DNA of 64,000 nucleotides from Ampelocalamus luodianensis (Eukaryota; Streptophyta; Magnoliopsida; Poales; Poaceae), in contig CM070619.1 in assembly GCA_036346255.1 (NCBI GenBank), positions 38,508,342-38,572,341 of the forward strand. Direction: 5' to 3'. A program made the position numbers and the translations under genes. The number at the start of each line of letters is the position of its first letter. Position 1 is the first letter of the stretch. Positions 46,399-59,133 of this stretch are shown one piece after another. The notes under the pieces are model-generated. The model was not told the origin of the DNA and did no database searches. It saw only the letters and a program-made list of their open reading frames with translations.

Positions 46399-49300
46399 TG
46401 TGAGGACCCCGGTTTATTCAACTTGTAATGCTTAGCCTTCCATTGACCCTAGCATCACAAATCAAATAAACCAAGCCTCGAGATATGTATACTTCCCAGA
46501 AATGCAGTATACACACCTCGTTACAAAATCATGCATCAATTCCATACAACAGGTCTAGCAAAAGACATAGAATAAAGAGATTTAATACAACAAGGGCCAA
46601 CCGGCCCAAAAGACAACTAAATAACAAATAAACAGCGGAAGCAAAAGCCATAAGATGGCGATAAATAAAAGAGCCAATTAGTGTGCCTTTACCCACAAGG
46701 CAACCAACCAGCCGCTAAGCTAGTCGTCAAACTCGCAAAGATACCACAAAAGGGAAGCCCTTGGGGCTCACCTTCTTTCTGCAACAAAAACATTAAGCAA
46801 AGCAACCGAGTACAAAAATTATTTTTGTACTCGCAAGACCGACGTGTAAGGGTAATGAACTATAATTAACTACATGCAAGCTTTATTTAAGTGGAGGGGG
46901 CTCTGGACTTACTTTTAGCACAAAGGCAGTTTTCTTTTGCAATAATGTAATAGTTTGAAGGCGTTTTAACAATTCAAATTTTATTTGCGAAATAATAAAA
47001 TACAAAGAATAATAACAACAGTAAAAACAACCTGGAAGTGACCATCCCAATGGTCACCACAACAATAGTATGAATATCCATTCATACCAACCCATCAAGT
47101 TTTAATTAAAAGGTTGTAGTCTAACTCTTGAAAAGCTTACCTAAGCGTGTCCATAACCTAGGACGAGGCTATTCGAATAGTTTTAACCCTGCAGGGGTGT
47201 ACCAATGTACCCACACTTTAGACCGCCTTTCCACCAGCCACGGCTAGCACACTTCCTTTGGTATGCAGGCACGGCTAAGTCTAACGAGACATTTCCAATA
47301 TTATGTATTAACTACGAGCCGCTCGTATGGATAGAAATCCATACGCTTACATGGTAAAACCGAAAAGACAACTACCCACTTAGGGTAAAGCTTTTCGGAC
47401 AACTACCATGCTCCCAACACCATCCCTCCTGTGACCTCCTGCGACCCGGAGCCAATACACACCAAAGTACTAAGTTAAGAGAGGTCCCATACCCTCTAGT
47501 GTGGTTAGCACGCAAAATGCTGGATAATGTGTACTCACAAGATGTTCGGTCCTTAATTGACCCGGCACCATTCCGATACACCCAAAAGCACACCATCTTA
47601 CCATTGTGCCCAAGTCGAAATCATTTTGTTTTTAGTTTTTAGTTTTCACAAGTAATCATAGCATGACATTTGAAATATAAAGATATCATAATTTTTATGT
47701 GATCAAGGTTACGACTAAGTCGATAACCGCCAAATTCTACCAGTATCTAAGCATTGTTAAGCATCATATCGTAAAGACAAATAAAAGGCCCTAAATAATT
47801 CAGGGCTCTAATTCACCAAAGGAGAATAATATTCCTAAGGTAGTGGCGGGGTGAACAGTTCAGGAAACCATGCAATGGGATTAACTACCTCTAATCGACA
47901 AAATTAATCATTGACACAAAAGCATGCATACGTACGAGTAAAACAAAGTATTAGATTTTAAAAGTAATAGGATTGAGTGGATATGATCAAACCGCTTGCC
48001 TTTACCTTGCTAGAGATATTCGACTTGTCGCAGAGGATCACTCGATATCAACGTCATCTAACGATAAAAGCGCCAAAGCGAAAAAAATGAATAAACACCA
48101 AGATTCCAAAAGTATCCAAAAATTGACAACACAGAAGACATATTATGAAATTTAGGAACAAAAATAATTGGTTTGAGGTTTATTTAAATTAGTTAGGATT
48201 TCTTATTACTGTTCTTTTCAAACTCACTTATTTTCCACGATAATCATACAGTCAAAAATCAAACCTCTTATATGTTCTCCTCTAAGATTACTTAGTTTCA
48301 CTAAACCTTTTCTTTGACTAGATGATAGTTTTACTAATCAAGTACTTATAAATTAACTTATTTAATCATGCTTCTACTAATTAACTTAATGGAATGAGCC
48401 CTCATCGCCATACATACACACAGAGAGCTACCAAAAAGAGCTGGGTAGAGGGGGCCCTACTATGATAGAAGTTGTGCATAAAACATCTACTGCAATATCT
48501 AGAGCTAAAAGCTCAATTATCCTCTTGACTATTCTGATTACCTGATCCTAATTTACTTTACCTTGATCACTAATGATTTCATGAGGGCTCTAATTACTTA
48601 ATTCAATCACCATTTAACTCAATTAGGGAGTAATTTGCTAAAAGAATGCTACTAGATGATCATCCAACTAATCCCTGTTTGCACTAATCAACCTATCATC
48701 CTCTGCTACTATCCATCTACTGGAATGGATTCGCAAAGAGCTAACAACAAGACAGAAACTAGCTAACCTCTTACTAGTTAACCTTTGCTAGCCATAGACA
48801 AAAGATTTTGCAAATGGGTTATGCTGACAATACTCCTTTTCTTCTAATCTCTATCTTGAGTGGCACCATTGATGATGATCAAGGTTATTCTCTGTTGGCT
48901 TTTAGAAATTTCACAACCCTAAAGATTGTTAGCATTAGTGGGTAGGTTTTCATGTGGTTTCCAACGACAAATCAAAATTCCTTCTAAACACACCTTGCTC
49001 ACACAAACAACTAAGAGTGTTTAAAACCAAAAATTTCCAATTCCGAATTCATTTGCTAAGCACTCCCCTTAAGTGATTTAAGAGGTATATAACAAATTCT
49101 ATTAGCATTAGTATAGAAGAGTGGAGAATCTCATTCTGAGAGAACCGACAATGTTTTCTTCTAAACTTCTTCTCTGATCCTCCATACAAACAAGAGTGTT
49201 AAAAACTTGGAATTACCAATTCAGTTAATCCTTCACTAAGCACTTCTTCTTAAGTGTTTTAACAACAACAAAAAAAACACAGAGAGGGGCTTTACAGAGA

Positions 49301-50807
49301 TGATGAACAGGGGGGGCTCGGGCCGGTTTGGGACCAGCAAATCGTCGGCGGTTGGAGCTGCGGGGAGACCATGGCGATGGCCAAAATGGGTCGCCAGGGC
49401 GTCAAGGAAGCTATGGGTGGTCGCGGGGTGGCCGGAGAGGCAGTGTGGCGGCGCGGCGACAGGACGCGGCGGCCGACCGTGGAGGTGGAAAGGGGGCGAC
49501 GGCGTCGGAGAGGAAAGGGTGGAAAATAGGGCGCGCATGAGCATGAGTAGAACTCAAGGAACTCACCGGGGTGCTCGGCGATGACGGAGAGTGGCCGGAG
49601 TGTGCCGGCGATGGGAGCCTGCGGCGGCGCGTGGTGGTCACCGTGGAGGGGTCCCTGTGGAGCAAAACGGCACGAGTGAGTGATCGGGGAAGGAAGTAGG
49701 AGTCTAGAGGGTGCTCCAGGAGGGAGGAATCGGAGAGGGAGTCACCGGAGTAGGCGTGGCGCTAGAAATGGTGGTGGCGGTCGTGGTCGGGGAAGAAGGA
49801 GTGCGCGCAGCTCCTCGGTGGCGATTCCCTCGAATTGACAGAGGGCTTTTGCTCCTCTACGCGAGGGACGCGCCGTGACGTGGTTGGCCGAGGTCGGACA
49901 CTGCAGAAGCGACCGGAACGCTTGGAGGCGGCGCGGCGCGCTCGCGGGCTCCTAGAGCTCGGTGGAGAAGATGACAGAGGAGGGGAAGGGAAAGCCAGGG
50001 TAGGTGGGCTCTCGGCGGCTTTTGAAGGGGAAGGCGGAGGCAGCGAGGTGGAGGCAGCATGGGCTGCGAGGTGACCGGCGGCTCGACGTGGCATACATGC
50101 GACGAGGCGGTGGCGAGCGGCGCGCGGGCGAGCTAGCGCAGCGAAAGGGCCGCGTGGAGGAAGGGTGCTGACGACGGGGGCCCACAGGTAAGTGAGAGGA
50201 AAGGTGGCTCGGGCGGTCAGGTCTGGTCAGACCCGGTGACGAAGGGGTCCGGTCGGACTCGGGTTCGGTCGGAGGAACAGTAACAGGTTTTTAGTTTTAG
50301 GGTTTTAGTTTGACTGAAATCAACACAAGTTTGACCTAATCGCTTGAAATAGAAATAAAATTCGAAAAATTCTGAAAATTTTTGTGGGCATTCTGAGGTC
50401 CACAAGGGACTTAGGAAAAATAATTTTAAACACTTTATATATGAAAATTTGTTAGAATTAAATTATTTTCAAATCTGCATTAGTGATTTGATTTGAATTT
50501 TGGTGAAGTCAAAAACACTTCTAAAAATTTAGGAAAAATAATTAAAATTCAGTATAAATAATCTAGTATTTGAATAAATTATTTTGAGGAACTTTCATTC
50601 ATACATTTTTCTGGAATTCAAATAGAAATGGAATTTAAGTTCAAAATTTGGAATTTCAACACAAACTTTAATACAAACATCAAAAATTTAAAATTGTGCA
50701 CAAGTTTTTAGAAAATCAAGAGCATGACCAAAAGATACAACAAAAGTTTTTAGGCTTTCATACTTTTATACATGTGAAATACAAACCCTAGTTTTGGGGT
50801 TGTTACA
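46399..50807 (-). repeat. OUT 5' LTR, uninterrupted
   Basis: This 4409-base LTR starts TGTGAGGACCCCGG and ends GGGGTTGTTACA. It is the intact reference for the split 3' LTR. It carries CTATTCGAATAG at 47169 and TACGAGCCGCTCGTA at 47313. No clear TATA box was found on the minus strand. Apparent proteins at 49236-50185 lie in GC-rich LTR sequence. Confidence 0.9.
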
Positions 50808-51249
50808 AATGTCACTAATCGGAACACTAGTGACTCTACGACCAGCGCATATATTGATTGATGACCATGTTTCACCGGTCATGGATATAGGGATATGGAA
50901 TCAACAATGTGAACACATGTTAGAGAACATGGGGTTGGATTGACCCACCTTGAGACACTATTGAGATTGTTATGATTCTGTGTGTCATTAGTTGGTCTCA
51001 AGCAATGATGATGTATAATCCTTAGACCTGAGATCAGCATGGTTTCCTACATGTGTAACAACACTCTTAGGGGTTGCCAAACACTACTCGTAACTGGGTA
51101 GTTATAAAGGTAGCTTTCGGGTATGCTATGAAACATGCGGAGGGATGTGACGGGTCGGATATGGGATTTGCCCCTCCTAACATAACAGGAGAGATGTCTC
51201 TGGGCCCCTCGAAGTGGTCGGATAAAGAAAGTGCATGGCCATGCCACTA

Positions 51250-51270
51250 GTGGTCGAAGTGTTCGACCAC
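51250..51270 (+). other. Hairpin in the copia LTR
   Basis: GTGGTCGAA and TTCGACCAC are perfect complements around a 3-base loop. Downstream, at about 51470-51535, an 'aactggtcgt' unit recurs three times. Confidence 0.65.
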
Positions 51271-51765
51271 ATAAGGTTATCCGACAACTCGATCGAGAAA
51301 GTATTGAACAGTCCATGGATGATACGTTCAAACCAGATATCATGAGGCAAAGGGAGAATACTAGAGTAAGTCGCTTAGTTCGATCAGATCTAGACAAGTC
51401 GTATGGTGATACGAGCAAGTTGTAGACTGATCGAACAAAATCACAGAGTGGTTGAAACCTGGACGTAAGGAGTTACGAACTGGTCGTGACCGAGTGCGAA
51501 CTGGTCGTATAAAGATAGGACTTGGTCGTAAGTGATGAGGACCTAGGTGTAGATCATATTGTATTAAGGTTCGTCCGATATAATTTGTGTGTATTCGGGA
51601 ATCGTTATGTCCTGCTAGGGACCGCTACGAGTCGTGGTCGGAAAGGGTTTCCGAGTCACAACCGATTACACATAAACCTAACGGGTCACACACTTAATGT
51701 GATGGAACAAACCAGTATGAATATGATTCGTCAAACGTGTTCGGATAGGGTCTGACACGGGGCAC

Positions 51766-51774
51766 TATATATAA
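51766..51774 (+). promoter_or_regulatory. Copia LTR TATA box
   Basis: CACTATATATAAGGAG lies about 440 bases before the LTR end, with a transcript-like leader after it. This agrees with the plus-strand orientation given by the LTR ends. Confidence 0.6.
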
Positions 51775-53819
51775 GGAGATGCTTGAGGCTAGGGGGGATG
51801 TGAGATAGACACGTGAGTTGTTTCCACCGAAACCCTAGCCGCCATCTTCTTGAGAGAACCTTCATGTGCGACTTGGTGCTAGCACACCGGCATACAGTTG
51901 TTCCTTCTCTAGACGTGTGGATATCGTAGATGCGCTACTGCGGTCGCTGTTGCGCTAAGGATGATCCGCAATCTCCACAAGGAACTGCAGAGGTTGCTGG
52001 AGGAGACGATCGACTACAAGGACATTGGACGATCATCTACAACCACTACATCGGCACGTTCATCGTCGGACTTGGCTGCTCCGACTCTACTTCCGCTGCA
52101 CTACGTTTCTGTTGGTAATGATCTGTGATCATCTATCTTGCTTGGCATCCTGGTTTACGTGGTAGAATTTTTGAATTGTTGCTAGCGTAGCCTACCCGTA
52201 CCCCAACAGAGGTAACTGTAAATAACATAAGCAACAACCTTGAGGTGACTAACCCAATAGCCACCACAACATAGCACGAATCCCCGATTCGTACCACCCA
52301 TCAAGTTTTAGTTAAAAGGTTGTAGTCTAATTCTCACGGGGTGTATCCGAGTGTGTCCATAACCTAGGATGAGGCTATTCGAATAGTTTTAACCCTACAG
52401 GGTGTACCAATGTACCCGCACTTCAGACCGCCTTTTCGCCACAATAAACACACTTATGAAGATATGCCGGCATGGCTAAGTCCTACGAGACGTTTCCAAT
52501 ATTGTGTATCAACTACGAGCCGCTCGTATGGATAGAAATCCATACGCTTACATTGTAAAGCCGAAAGACAACTACCCCTCACGGGTAAAGCTTTTGGACA
52601 ACTACAATGCTCCCAACACCATCCCTCCTACGACCCCCTGCGACTCGGAGCCAACACACGCCAAAGTACTAGGTCAAGAGAGGTCCCATTTCCCTCTAAT
52701 GTGGTTAGCATGCAAAATGCTCAGTACGGTGGCGCAAGTAATTTGGTCCTTGTTGACTCAGGCACCATTCCAGTCACACCCAAAAGCACACCAACATACC
52801 ATTGTGCCCAAGTCCAAATCATTTTGTTTTTAGTTTTAGTTTTCACAATTAAACATAGCATAATGCTGAATATAAAGTCATAATAAGTGTTTGTGTGATC
52901 AAGGTTATCGACAAGTCGATAACCACTCATTTCTACCAGTAGCTAAGCATGACTAAGCAACATTAACAGCAAATTGCTTTCAATCCAAATCTCATGAAAT
53001 TTATACAGCAGCTAGAGTATGATTTTAGAAAAATTTAGGAACAAGAATCATGTAATTTGGACTTAGCATGAAAAAGTTATGGCTAAAACTATTACTCTCA
53101 GCCTAGAAATTCAACTAAATTAATTATCGGTATCTTGTTCATGGCAAAAAATTTAGAATGATCTAAGGGATAAAATTTTTATGGTGGGTAGGCAATAGTA
53201 TCCTAACAACAAGAAACCGAGTTTGCATAATTCGGAGTTAAAATGAATTAGTTATGATTTTTCTAACTTGTAAAAGTAGTAATAAGCCTATCTTAGGAAT
53301 AAAGACCACATTAAGACTTATGCTACACTAGAGTACATTACGAGAGAGTTATAACAAATTTTAATTTGCTCAGTTGGAAATCTGAGAAAAGTTATGTTGT
53401 TTACAAATTTTGAAGTAATTTTAGAGTATCAATTTATGTTTGAACGTTTCCTACAACAATTATCAATTTCCAACACGATCGGTGTCAATAATCATTCTCA
53501 ATTTAAAGTTTATCCTACCACAGAGCTACTGCAATTTGAATCACTCAAAAAAGAGCTAAAATGACAAAGTTATGCATTCTCGAAATTCAAAACAATTAAT
53601 AAGATGCAAATAAAAGCTTTCAGGACTTAAACTCGAAAACCCACTAAAGCCGGGAGGTCGTGGGCGTTGATGCGAGATCGCATCGCCACGAACACGCACG
53701 ATGCACCCGCACGATCAGCGATCGAGGAGGTCCAAGCCGTAGATATTGGATCCAACGGCTCCGACCAGGACATGCATAGCGCACGCAGAGGAACTATTCG
53801 CGCATAACGGAGGTCGTGA

Positions 53820-54620
53820 CCGTCAGATCTGGATCTGGCGGTCCAGAGCTCCACGAGGAGGTCCTAAGGTAACAGGTCTAATGGAGGTCTGGACGACTAT
53901 GATCTCACGGCGGAGGTCTTCAACGGTCAAGATTTACACGAGGAGGTCCTACGCGATAGGGTTTTAACGGGAGGAGATATGGACGGCTCAAATCACCAAA
54001 GGGAGGTTCTGAACGGTCCAGATCGAAGCGGAGGGAGATCCTGAGACTAAAGACTGTACAAAGAAAGATCCTACGACTCAAATCTAATCTGAGGAGGTCA
54101 TCAACGGCTGAGATTAATCCTAGGAGGTCCTGTGACTTAGAGTTTCAGCGGAAAAGAATCTACGGTCCAGATCTGATCTCGGAGAGGTCCTGAACGGCTG
54201 AGATTGAGCGAAGGGTGGTCTTAAGACTTAGAGCTTTTCAGAAATGAATCTAAGGCTCAGATCTAAACCTGGGGAGGTCGTGAATGGCTTAGATTTACTC
54301 GGCGGTGGTCTGTGAGGTTAAGATCTCGCGAGGAGGAGGTCCTGAGGTTTTCTTTGCAAAAGACCGCGGGGTGGTCTTTTGCAAAGAGGACCCTAAGGGT
54401 GGTCCCGAAGGTGATTTTCGCAAAAACGACCGCGGGGTGGTCTTTTTGCGCAAGAGTGATCCTAACGGCTCATATTAAACCCAACGAGGTCTTTAACGGT
54501 TAGGATCTAATAGGGGAGGTCTCGGAAACTAAAGACCTTATACCAGAAGATCTAACGGCCAAGATCTAACGCTAGGAGGTCGTTAACGGCTAAGATGAAG
54601 CCGAGGAGGCCTAATGACTT
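53820..54620 (-). repeat. GGAGGTC minisatellite-like array in D1
   Basis: At least 15 diverged units of roughly 30-60 bases follow each other, each built from 'ggaggtc' or 'gagatc', then 'ctgaacggct' or 'ctaacggtc', then 'agatct' or 'agatt'. The unit resembles the single 'gacggtccag' blocks of related LTRs, so it looks like a local expansion. Two hairpins are embedded at 54351-54450. A short open frame at 54312-54503 simply crosses the hairpins and is rejected. Confidence 0.65.
54351..54450. other. Pair of duplicated hairpins
   Basis: The first is TCTTTGCAAAAGACC (54351-54365) and its exact complement (54373-54387) around the 7-base loop GCGGGGT. The second has CGCAAAAA and GACC (54419-54431, one unpaired C) and their complements (54439-54450) around the same loop. 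Centres are 66 bases apart. Confidence 0.8.
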
Positions 54621-54950
54621 GACAAAAACGCGAAAAAGTACAGAGCACCGCACAGAGCTCGCCGGCACGTCGCCGATGACCACGGCCACGGCGGCGCGCA
54701 ACTAAAGTACCAAAATGTTCCCAATACTATTGCGAACCAAATGGAACCATTGTCGATGGCGGAGCTAGCCTAAATCGCCGGCGAGCCGGAGAGGGGCGGA
54801 GGAGCTCTTTTAGCAAAAACCAAAAACATGGAAAAGAGATGCCAAGAGCTAATCTAACAGGTCCTTATGTACTACGAGGATATTGTAGACTCACTTGGAC
54901 ACAGAGAAGGTCCAAGGGAAGTCGGAGATGAGCTGGCGGCGGAGCAATTC

Positions 54951-57900
54951 TGTGAGACTCCGGTTTATTTAGCTTGTAATACTTAACCTTCCATTGGCTC
55001 TAGTATCACAAACTAAATACACCGTGTCTCGATGGACATGTGCCTCCCAGAATTTGCAGCACATATACATCATACAAAAGCATTCATCAATTCCATACAA
55101 CATAATATAACAAGTCTAGCAAAAGACATCCATAATAATAAGTTATTACAGAACAGCCAACCGGCCAAATGACAAGTATTAAGTATCAGCGGAAGCAAAA
55201 GTTTCCATAAGATGGCTTAAACCAAAAGACGACCGGTTAGCCACATAACACCACAGGGCAACCGACCGGGCCGCCAAGCTAATCGCCCCACACACTGCCA
55301 CAGCACAACTCACAAAAGTGACGCCCTTCGGGCTCACCTTCTTCCTCTGAACACAACAAGCAATGCAGGTGAGTACAATAATATACTCGCAAGACTTACG
55401 AGTAACAAGCCTATACATAGCTACATGAAAGCTGTACCAAAGGATGTTGGTTATATGGTTGTTTGGACCCATAAAGCAAGTTTCATTTGCAATAATGTAA
55501 TAGATTGAAAGCAATTTAACAAATCAGTTTCTAAGCATTGAAATAACAGCGAGTAACAATAATTATCAAGTAACCACCTAGAAGTGACTAACCCAATAGC
55601 CACCACACATAGCATGAATCCCTGATTCATACCACCCGTCAAGTTTTAATTTAAAATGGTGTAGTCTAGCTCTCACGTGGCGTTTCCGAGCGTGTCCATA
55701 ACCTAGGACGAGGCTATTCGAATAGTTCAAAACCTGCAGGGTGTACCAATGTACCACACTTGCACCGCCTTTAAGCCACATGATTTAGCACACTTCCTTT
55801 GGTATGCCAGTACGGCTAAGTCCTACGAGACATTTTCAATATTGTGTACCAACTATGAGTCGCTCGTATGGATAGAAACCTATACGCTTACATTGTAAAG
55901 CCAAAAAGATAACTACCCCTTGAGGTAAAGCTCTTTGGACAACTACAATGCTCCCACATATAAGTCACTTCACTTTACCACAACACAACGCACCCACGCC
56001 CACCTGCGACTCGTAGCTAACACACGCTAAAGTACTAAGTCAAGAGAGGCCCCATACCCTCTAGTGTGGTTAGCACGCAAGAATGCTCAGAACGGTGGCG
56101 CAAGTAACTCGGTCCTTAAATGACTAGGGCACCAATCCAGCCACACCCCAAAGATCACACCATCTTACCATTGTGTCCAAGTCCAAATTGTTTTGTTTTC
56201 AGTTTTAGTTTTGCAATTTGAACATAGCAGAAAGCTGAAATATAGAGATTATAATAAGTTTTTGTGATCAAGGTTATCGACAAGTCGATAACCACCCATT
56301 TCTACCGATAGCTCAGTATGGCTAAGCAACAAACTCGTAAACTACTAAGTGACAAGGGTTCATCCAACGAACCCAAAATCACAGCAAGATAAACCTAGGC
56401 TCAGTAGTAGAGGATAGACATTTGCCTATTGACAATGCATCTACTGGGTTAACTATCGACAATAGTTAAAACAACATAGCAATGCGTACATAGAATTTGC
56501 AAACAATATATTAGAATTTGAAAATAGTAGGAACAACATGATGAAATGATGCTACATCTGCTTGCCTTGTTGGAGTGCAGGATCTGATGGCTGTGGCTCA
56601 GAATTAATATCAATATTGTCTTCGGAACCTAACGCAAAAAGGCGATAAAATCAATAAGAACGAAGAACGCCAAATAACTCTAACAACAAAAGACATCCAA
56701 ATCTAATGAAATTCATACAGCAGCTAGGGGATGATTTTAGACAATTTTAGGAACAAGAATAATGCAATTTTGATTTAGTATGCAAAAGTTATAGCCAAAA
56801 TACACTCTCTCAGCCACTTAAATCAACTAAATTAATTACTGGTACTATTCATGGTGAAAATTTCTAGAATGATCTAAGGTCTGAAATTTTTGCAACAGGT
56901 AGATTAGGACATCCTAATGACAGCAAAGTTGAGTTTACTAAATTTGAAGTTATAATGATTTAGTTATGATTTTTCTAAGTTTTAGATCTAGCACAAGTTA
57001 CTTTACAGAAATAAAACCATGTTCAAAACCTATTTTGTATTAAAGTACACTAACAGAGGAATTTAACAAAATTGATTTTGCACAAATTGGAATTATACAG
57101 AAAAAGATATGCATTTTACAAGTTTTAATTCTATTTCTGGAATATTCAAAATGGCAGAAATCAAGTTATTTTAGTAACACAATTTTCTATTACAGAAATA
57201 TGCCTAAATTCATTTTCATTTTAAATTTTAGTGACAAAAGAAATTATTACATTTGGAAACACCCAAAAAGGAGTTAATATGAATTAGTTATGAGTTTTTA
57301 AAGTTTACTACAATTTTCAGTTGATAAATAAAGACTTACCGAAATCAAACAGATCTTAACTAACAAGAAATGACGTGGACGCTTGAGAGCCTTTGATCTA
57401 AAATCATACGGCCACCGCGCGCAAAGAAATAACGCACGCGCGCGACCCAAAAGAGAGCCCACCGTTAGATCAAAATCCAACGGTCCACGTAGATGGGAAC
57501 ATTCGGACAGGCCGAATGCCTCGATCAACCACGATCGAAGATCTGGAGAAGAGCGGCCCAGAGCGCAAGCGCATTCGGAAGTCCGAACGCAACCACGATC
57601 TCAACCGCATATCGTGAGATGGACGGCTTCGAGTGATAGGGACATCCGGAGGTCCGAATGTTCCTCAGATCTAGGCCGTTGATCACGAGATCGACAGTCC
57701 ACGATCAGCAACGCACAACGCACACACGCACGTGGGTTTAAAAGTGCCAGGAGGAGTTTAATGAGCGGACCCACATGACAGTGGCACAACGGGCCCGATT
57801 AAGACACAATTAAAACCACTAATGATTAACAATGATGAGATCATTAATGGTGTCCTAATGACGACCGAAAACAGGCGATTACTCCCGAAAAAACCCGAGC

Positions 57901-59133
57901 GGGATCTACGGCTTGTCGCCAGCGACTCCGGCCACGGCGGCGCCCACCAAGTATCAAAATGGATTCGCAATAGGCTTGCAGACCCAATGGTGGCGACCTC
58001 GCCGGCGACGATGGCCCTAAACGCCGGCGAGCCGAAAAATGAAGATGTGGGCTTTTACTGCCAAAAGCGAAAATAGCAAAAAGCTCCGTTGTAGTTCAAG
58101 GAAGCGAGTGCCACAGCCTCTAGGGACTAATAAGAAGCTACCTTGACCGAGATGAGCTTCAAAGGTGGACGGAGAAGGTCTGACCACGGTGGAGCTCGCC
58201 GGACCCGAGGAAGACGATAAGAAATTAGAGACCTGAGCCAAAATGAATACCACCGTGGTCAATATAGCTACAAAATAGTCCATATAAGCTTCATGAGCAA
58301 ATAATTGAGAGATGGAGCACTCACCGGAGTTGAGGAAGAAAAGGGAATGGTTTCGGCCGAATTTGAAGAAACCCCAAATTTGTCAAATTCTGAAAATGAA
58401 ACCCAAAATTAAGTGAAGGGAAATGATTAGGGTATTAAGAAGTTGAAAAGGGTACAAGAATATTTGAAGAAGAACCACTAGAGCTTCATGATCCTCGGAT
58501 GAGCTCCACGGTCAACAATGGTGATTTGGTGTTTTTTGTGTTTTAAGCTCCAAAAATGAAGAAGGAGCTTTGGATGGTGTAAAAGAACACCAAGAAGGGG
58601 TTTTGGGACCTTATAGAGCTAAAGGATTAGGGTTTGGCCAACAAAACGAGATCCATGGGTGTTAGGTTCATAGGGCTGCCATAGCCCGAAAAAGAAGTGA
58701 TGGGGTGCAGGAGTAGGGCATGGGTAAGGCCGAAAACACCTACGCCCACGATTTGCCGGCAAAAAGAGACGTTGACTAGGGAACACGATTTGACAGTGCC
58801 ATGCCTCCCTCTCTCTTTCTCTGTTCACGCACGGCGCGAGGTTGAAGACGACCAAAATGGTTGGGGCGATTTTGAGCCCTTGGATCTTGATCGGGCGGCT
58901 GATATCGCACCACGGTTCTGGGGTTTAAATACAACAGAGGATATTGTGAGCGTTGGATTTTAATCCAACGGCTCAGATCGAACGAAACAATCGGAGGTCC
59001 GAATGTCTCATGCGACGAGAGCGATCCGATTTTAATCCAATGGCTGGGGTTCGCCCAAGGCTTCCGTGGTTTGAATCAACAGAGAGGATCGTGAAACCTT
59101 GCATCAGAAATGAACGGTCACGATTAAAGCTAT
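54951..59133 (-). repeat. LTR D2 (truncated)
   Basis: It starts TGTGAGACTCCGG and follows IN and D1 block by block, with CTATTCGAATAG at 55714 and the GGTTATCGAC palindrome at 56272. The section deleted from the IN 3' LTR is present at 57050-57335. GC-rich sequence with 'ggtccgaatg' and 'ccaacggctc' blocks occupies 57370-59110. A possible TATA sequence (minus strand CTATAAGG) is at 58610-58617. It stops inside a 'cggtcacgatt.aa' block at 59133, where the plus-strand LTR begins. Short open frames in it are not supported. Confidence 0.75.

Larger units (their letters stand above)
27721..50807 (-). mobile_element. OUT: long-LTR pol-less element
   Basis: Minus-strand order is 5' LTR 50807-46399, PBS 46394-46383, interior, PPT 44528-44514, 3' LTR 44511-43421 plus 31031-27721. 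LTR lengths without the insertion are 4402 and 4409 bases. The duplication is AATG, or AATGT if one end base was lost (27717-27721 and 50808-50812). The interior is only 1.9 kb and noncoding. The IN element sits in the 3' LTR. Two 4.4 kb LTRs around a 1.9 kb body fit the LARD-like pattern. Confidence 0.85.
27533..52208 (+). mobile_element. Solo copia-type LTR, split by OUT
   Basis: The LTR consists of 27533-27720 and 50808-52208, about 1.59 kb, starting TGTTGGTGATATGCCCTAG and ending CCCCAACA. The exact duplication GAGGT flanks it (27528-27532 and 52209-52213), and no internal region or second LTR exists, so it is a solo LTR left by LTR-LTR recombination. The opening resembles Angela/BARE-type grass Ty1/copia LTRs. 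It has a TATA box at 51766 on the plus strand. Short open frames at 51047-52118 are LTR sequence. The OUT element occupies 27721-50807. Confidence 0.8.
52214..54950 (-). repeat. LTR D1, right part (truncated)
   Basis: It continues D1 after the copia LTR, with CTATTCGAATAG at 52375, TACGAGCCGCTCGTA at 52514 and the GGTTATCGAC palindrome at 52913. From about 53820 it becomes a tandem array not seen in OUT, IN or D2. It stops at 54950, where D2 begins, in mid-LTR. D2 may therefore be inserted in D1 with the rest of D1 beyond the window. Confidence 0.75.

Noticed and set aside
54312..54503. 63-codon open frame across the D1 hairpins
   Set aside because: Its sequence is explained by the duplicated inverted repeats; no resemblance to a protein family.
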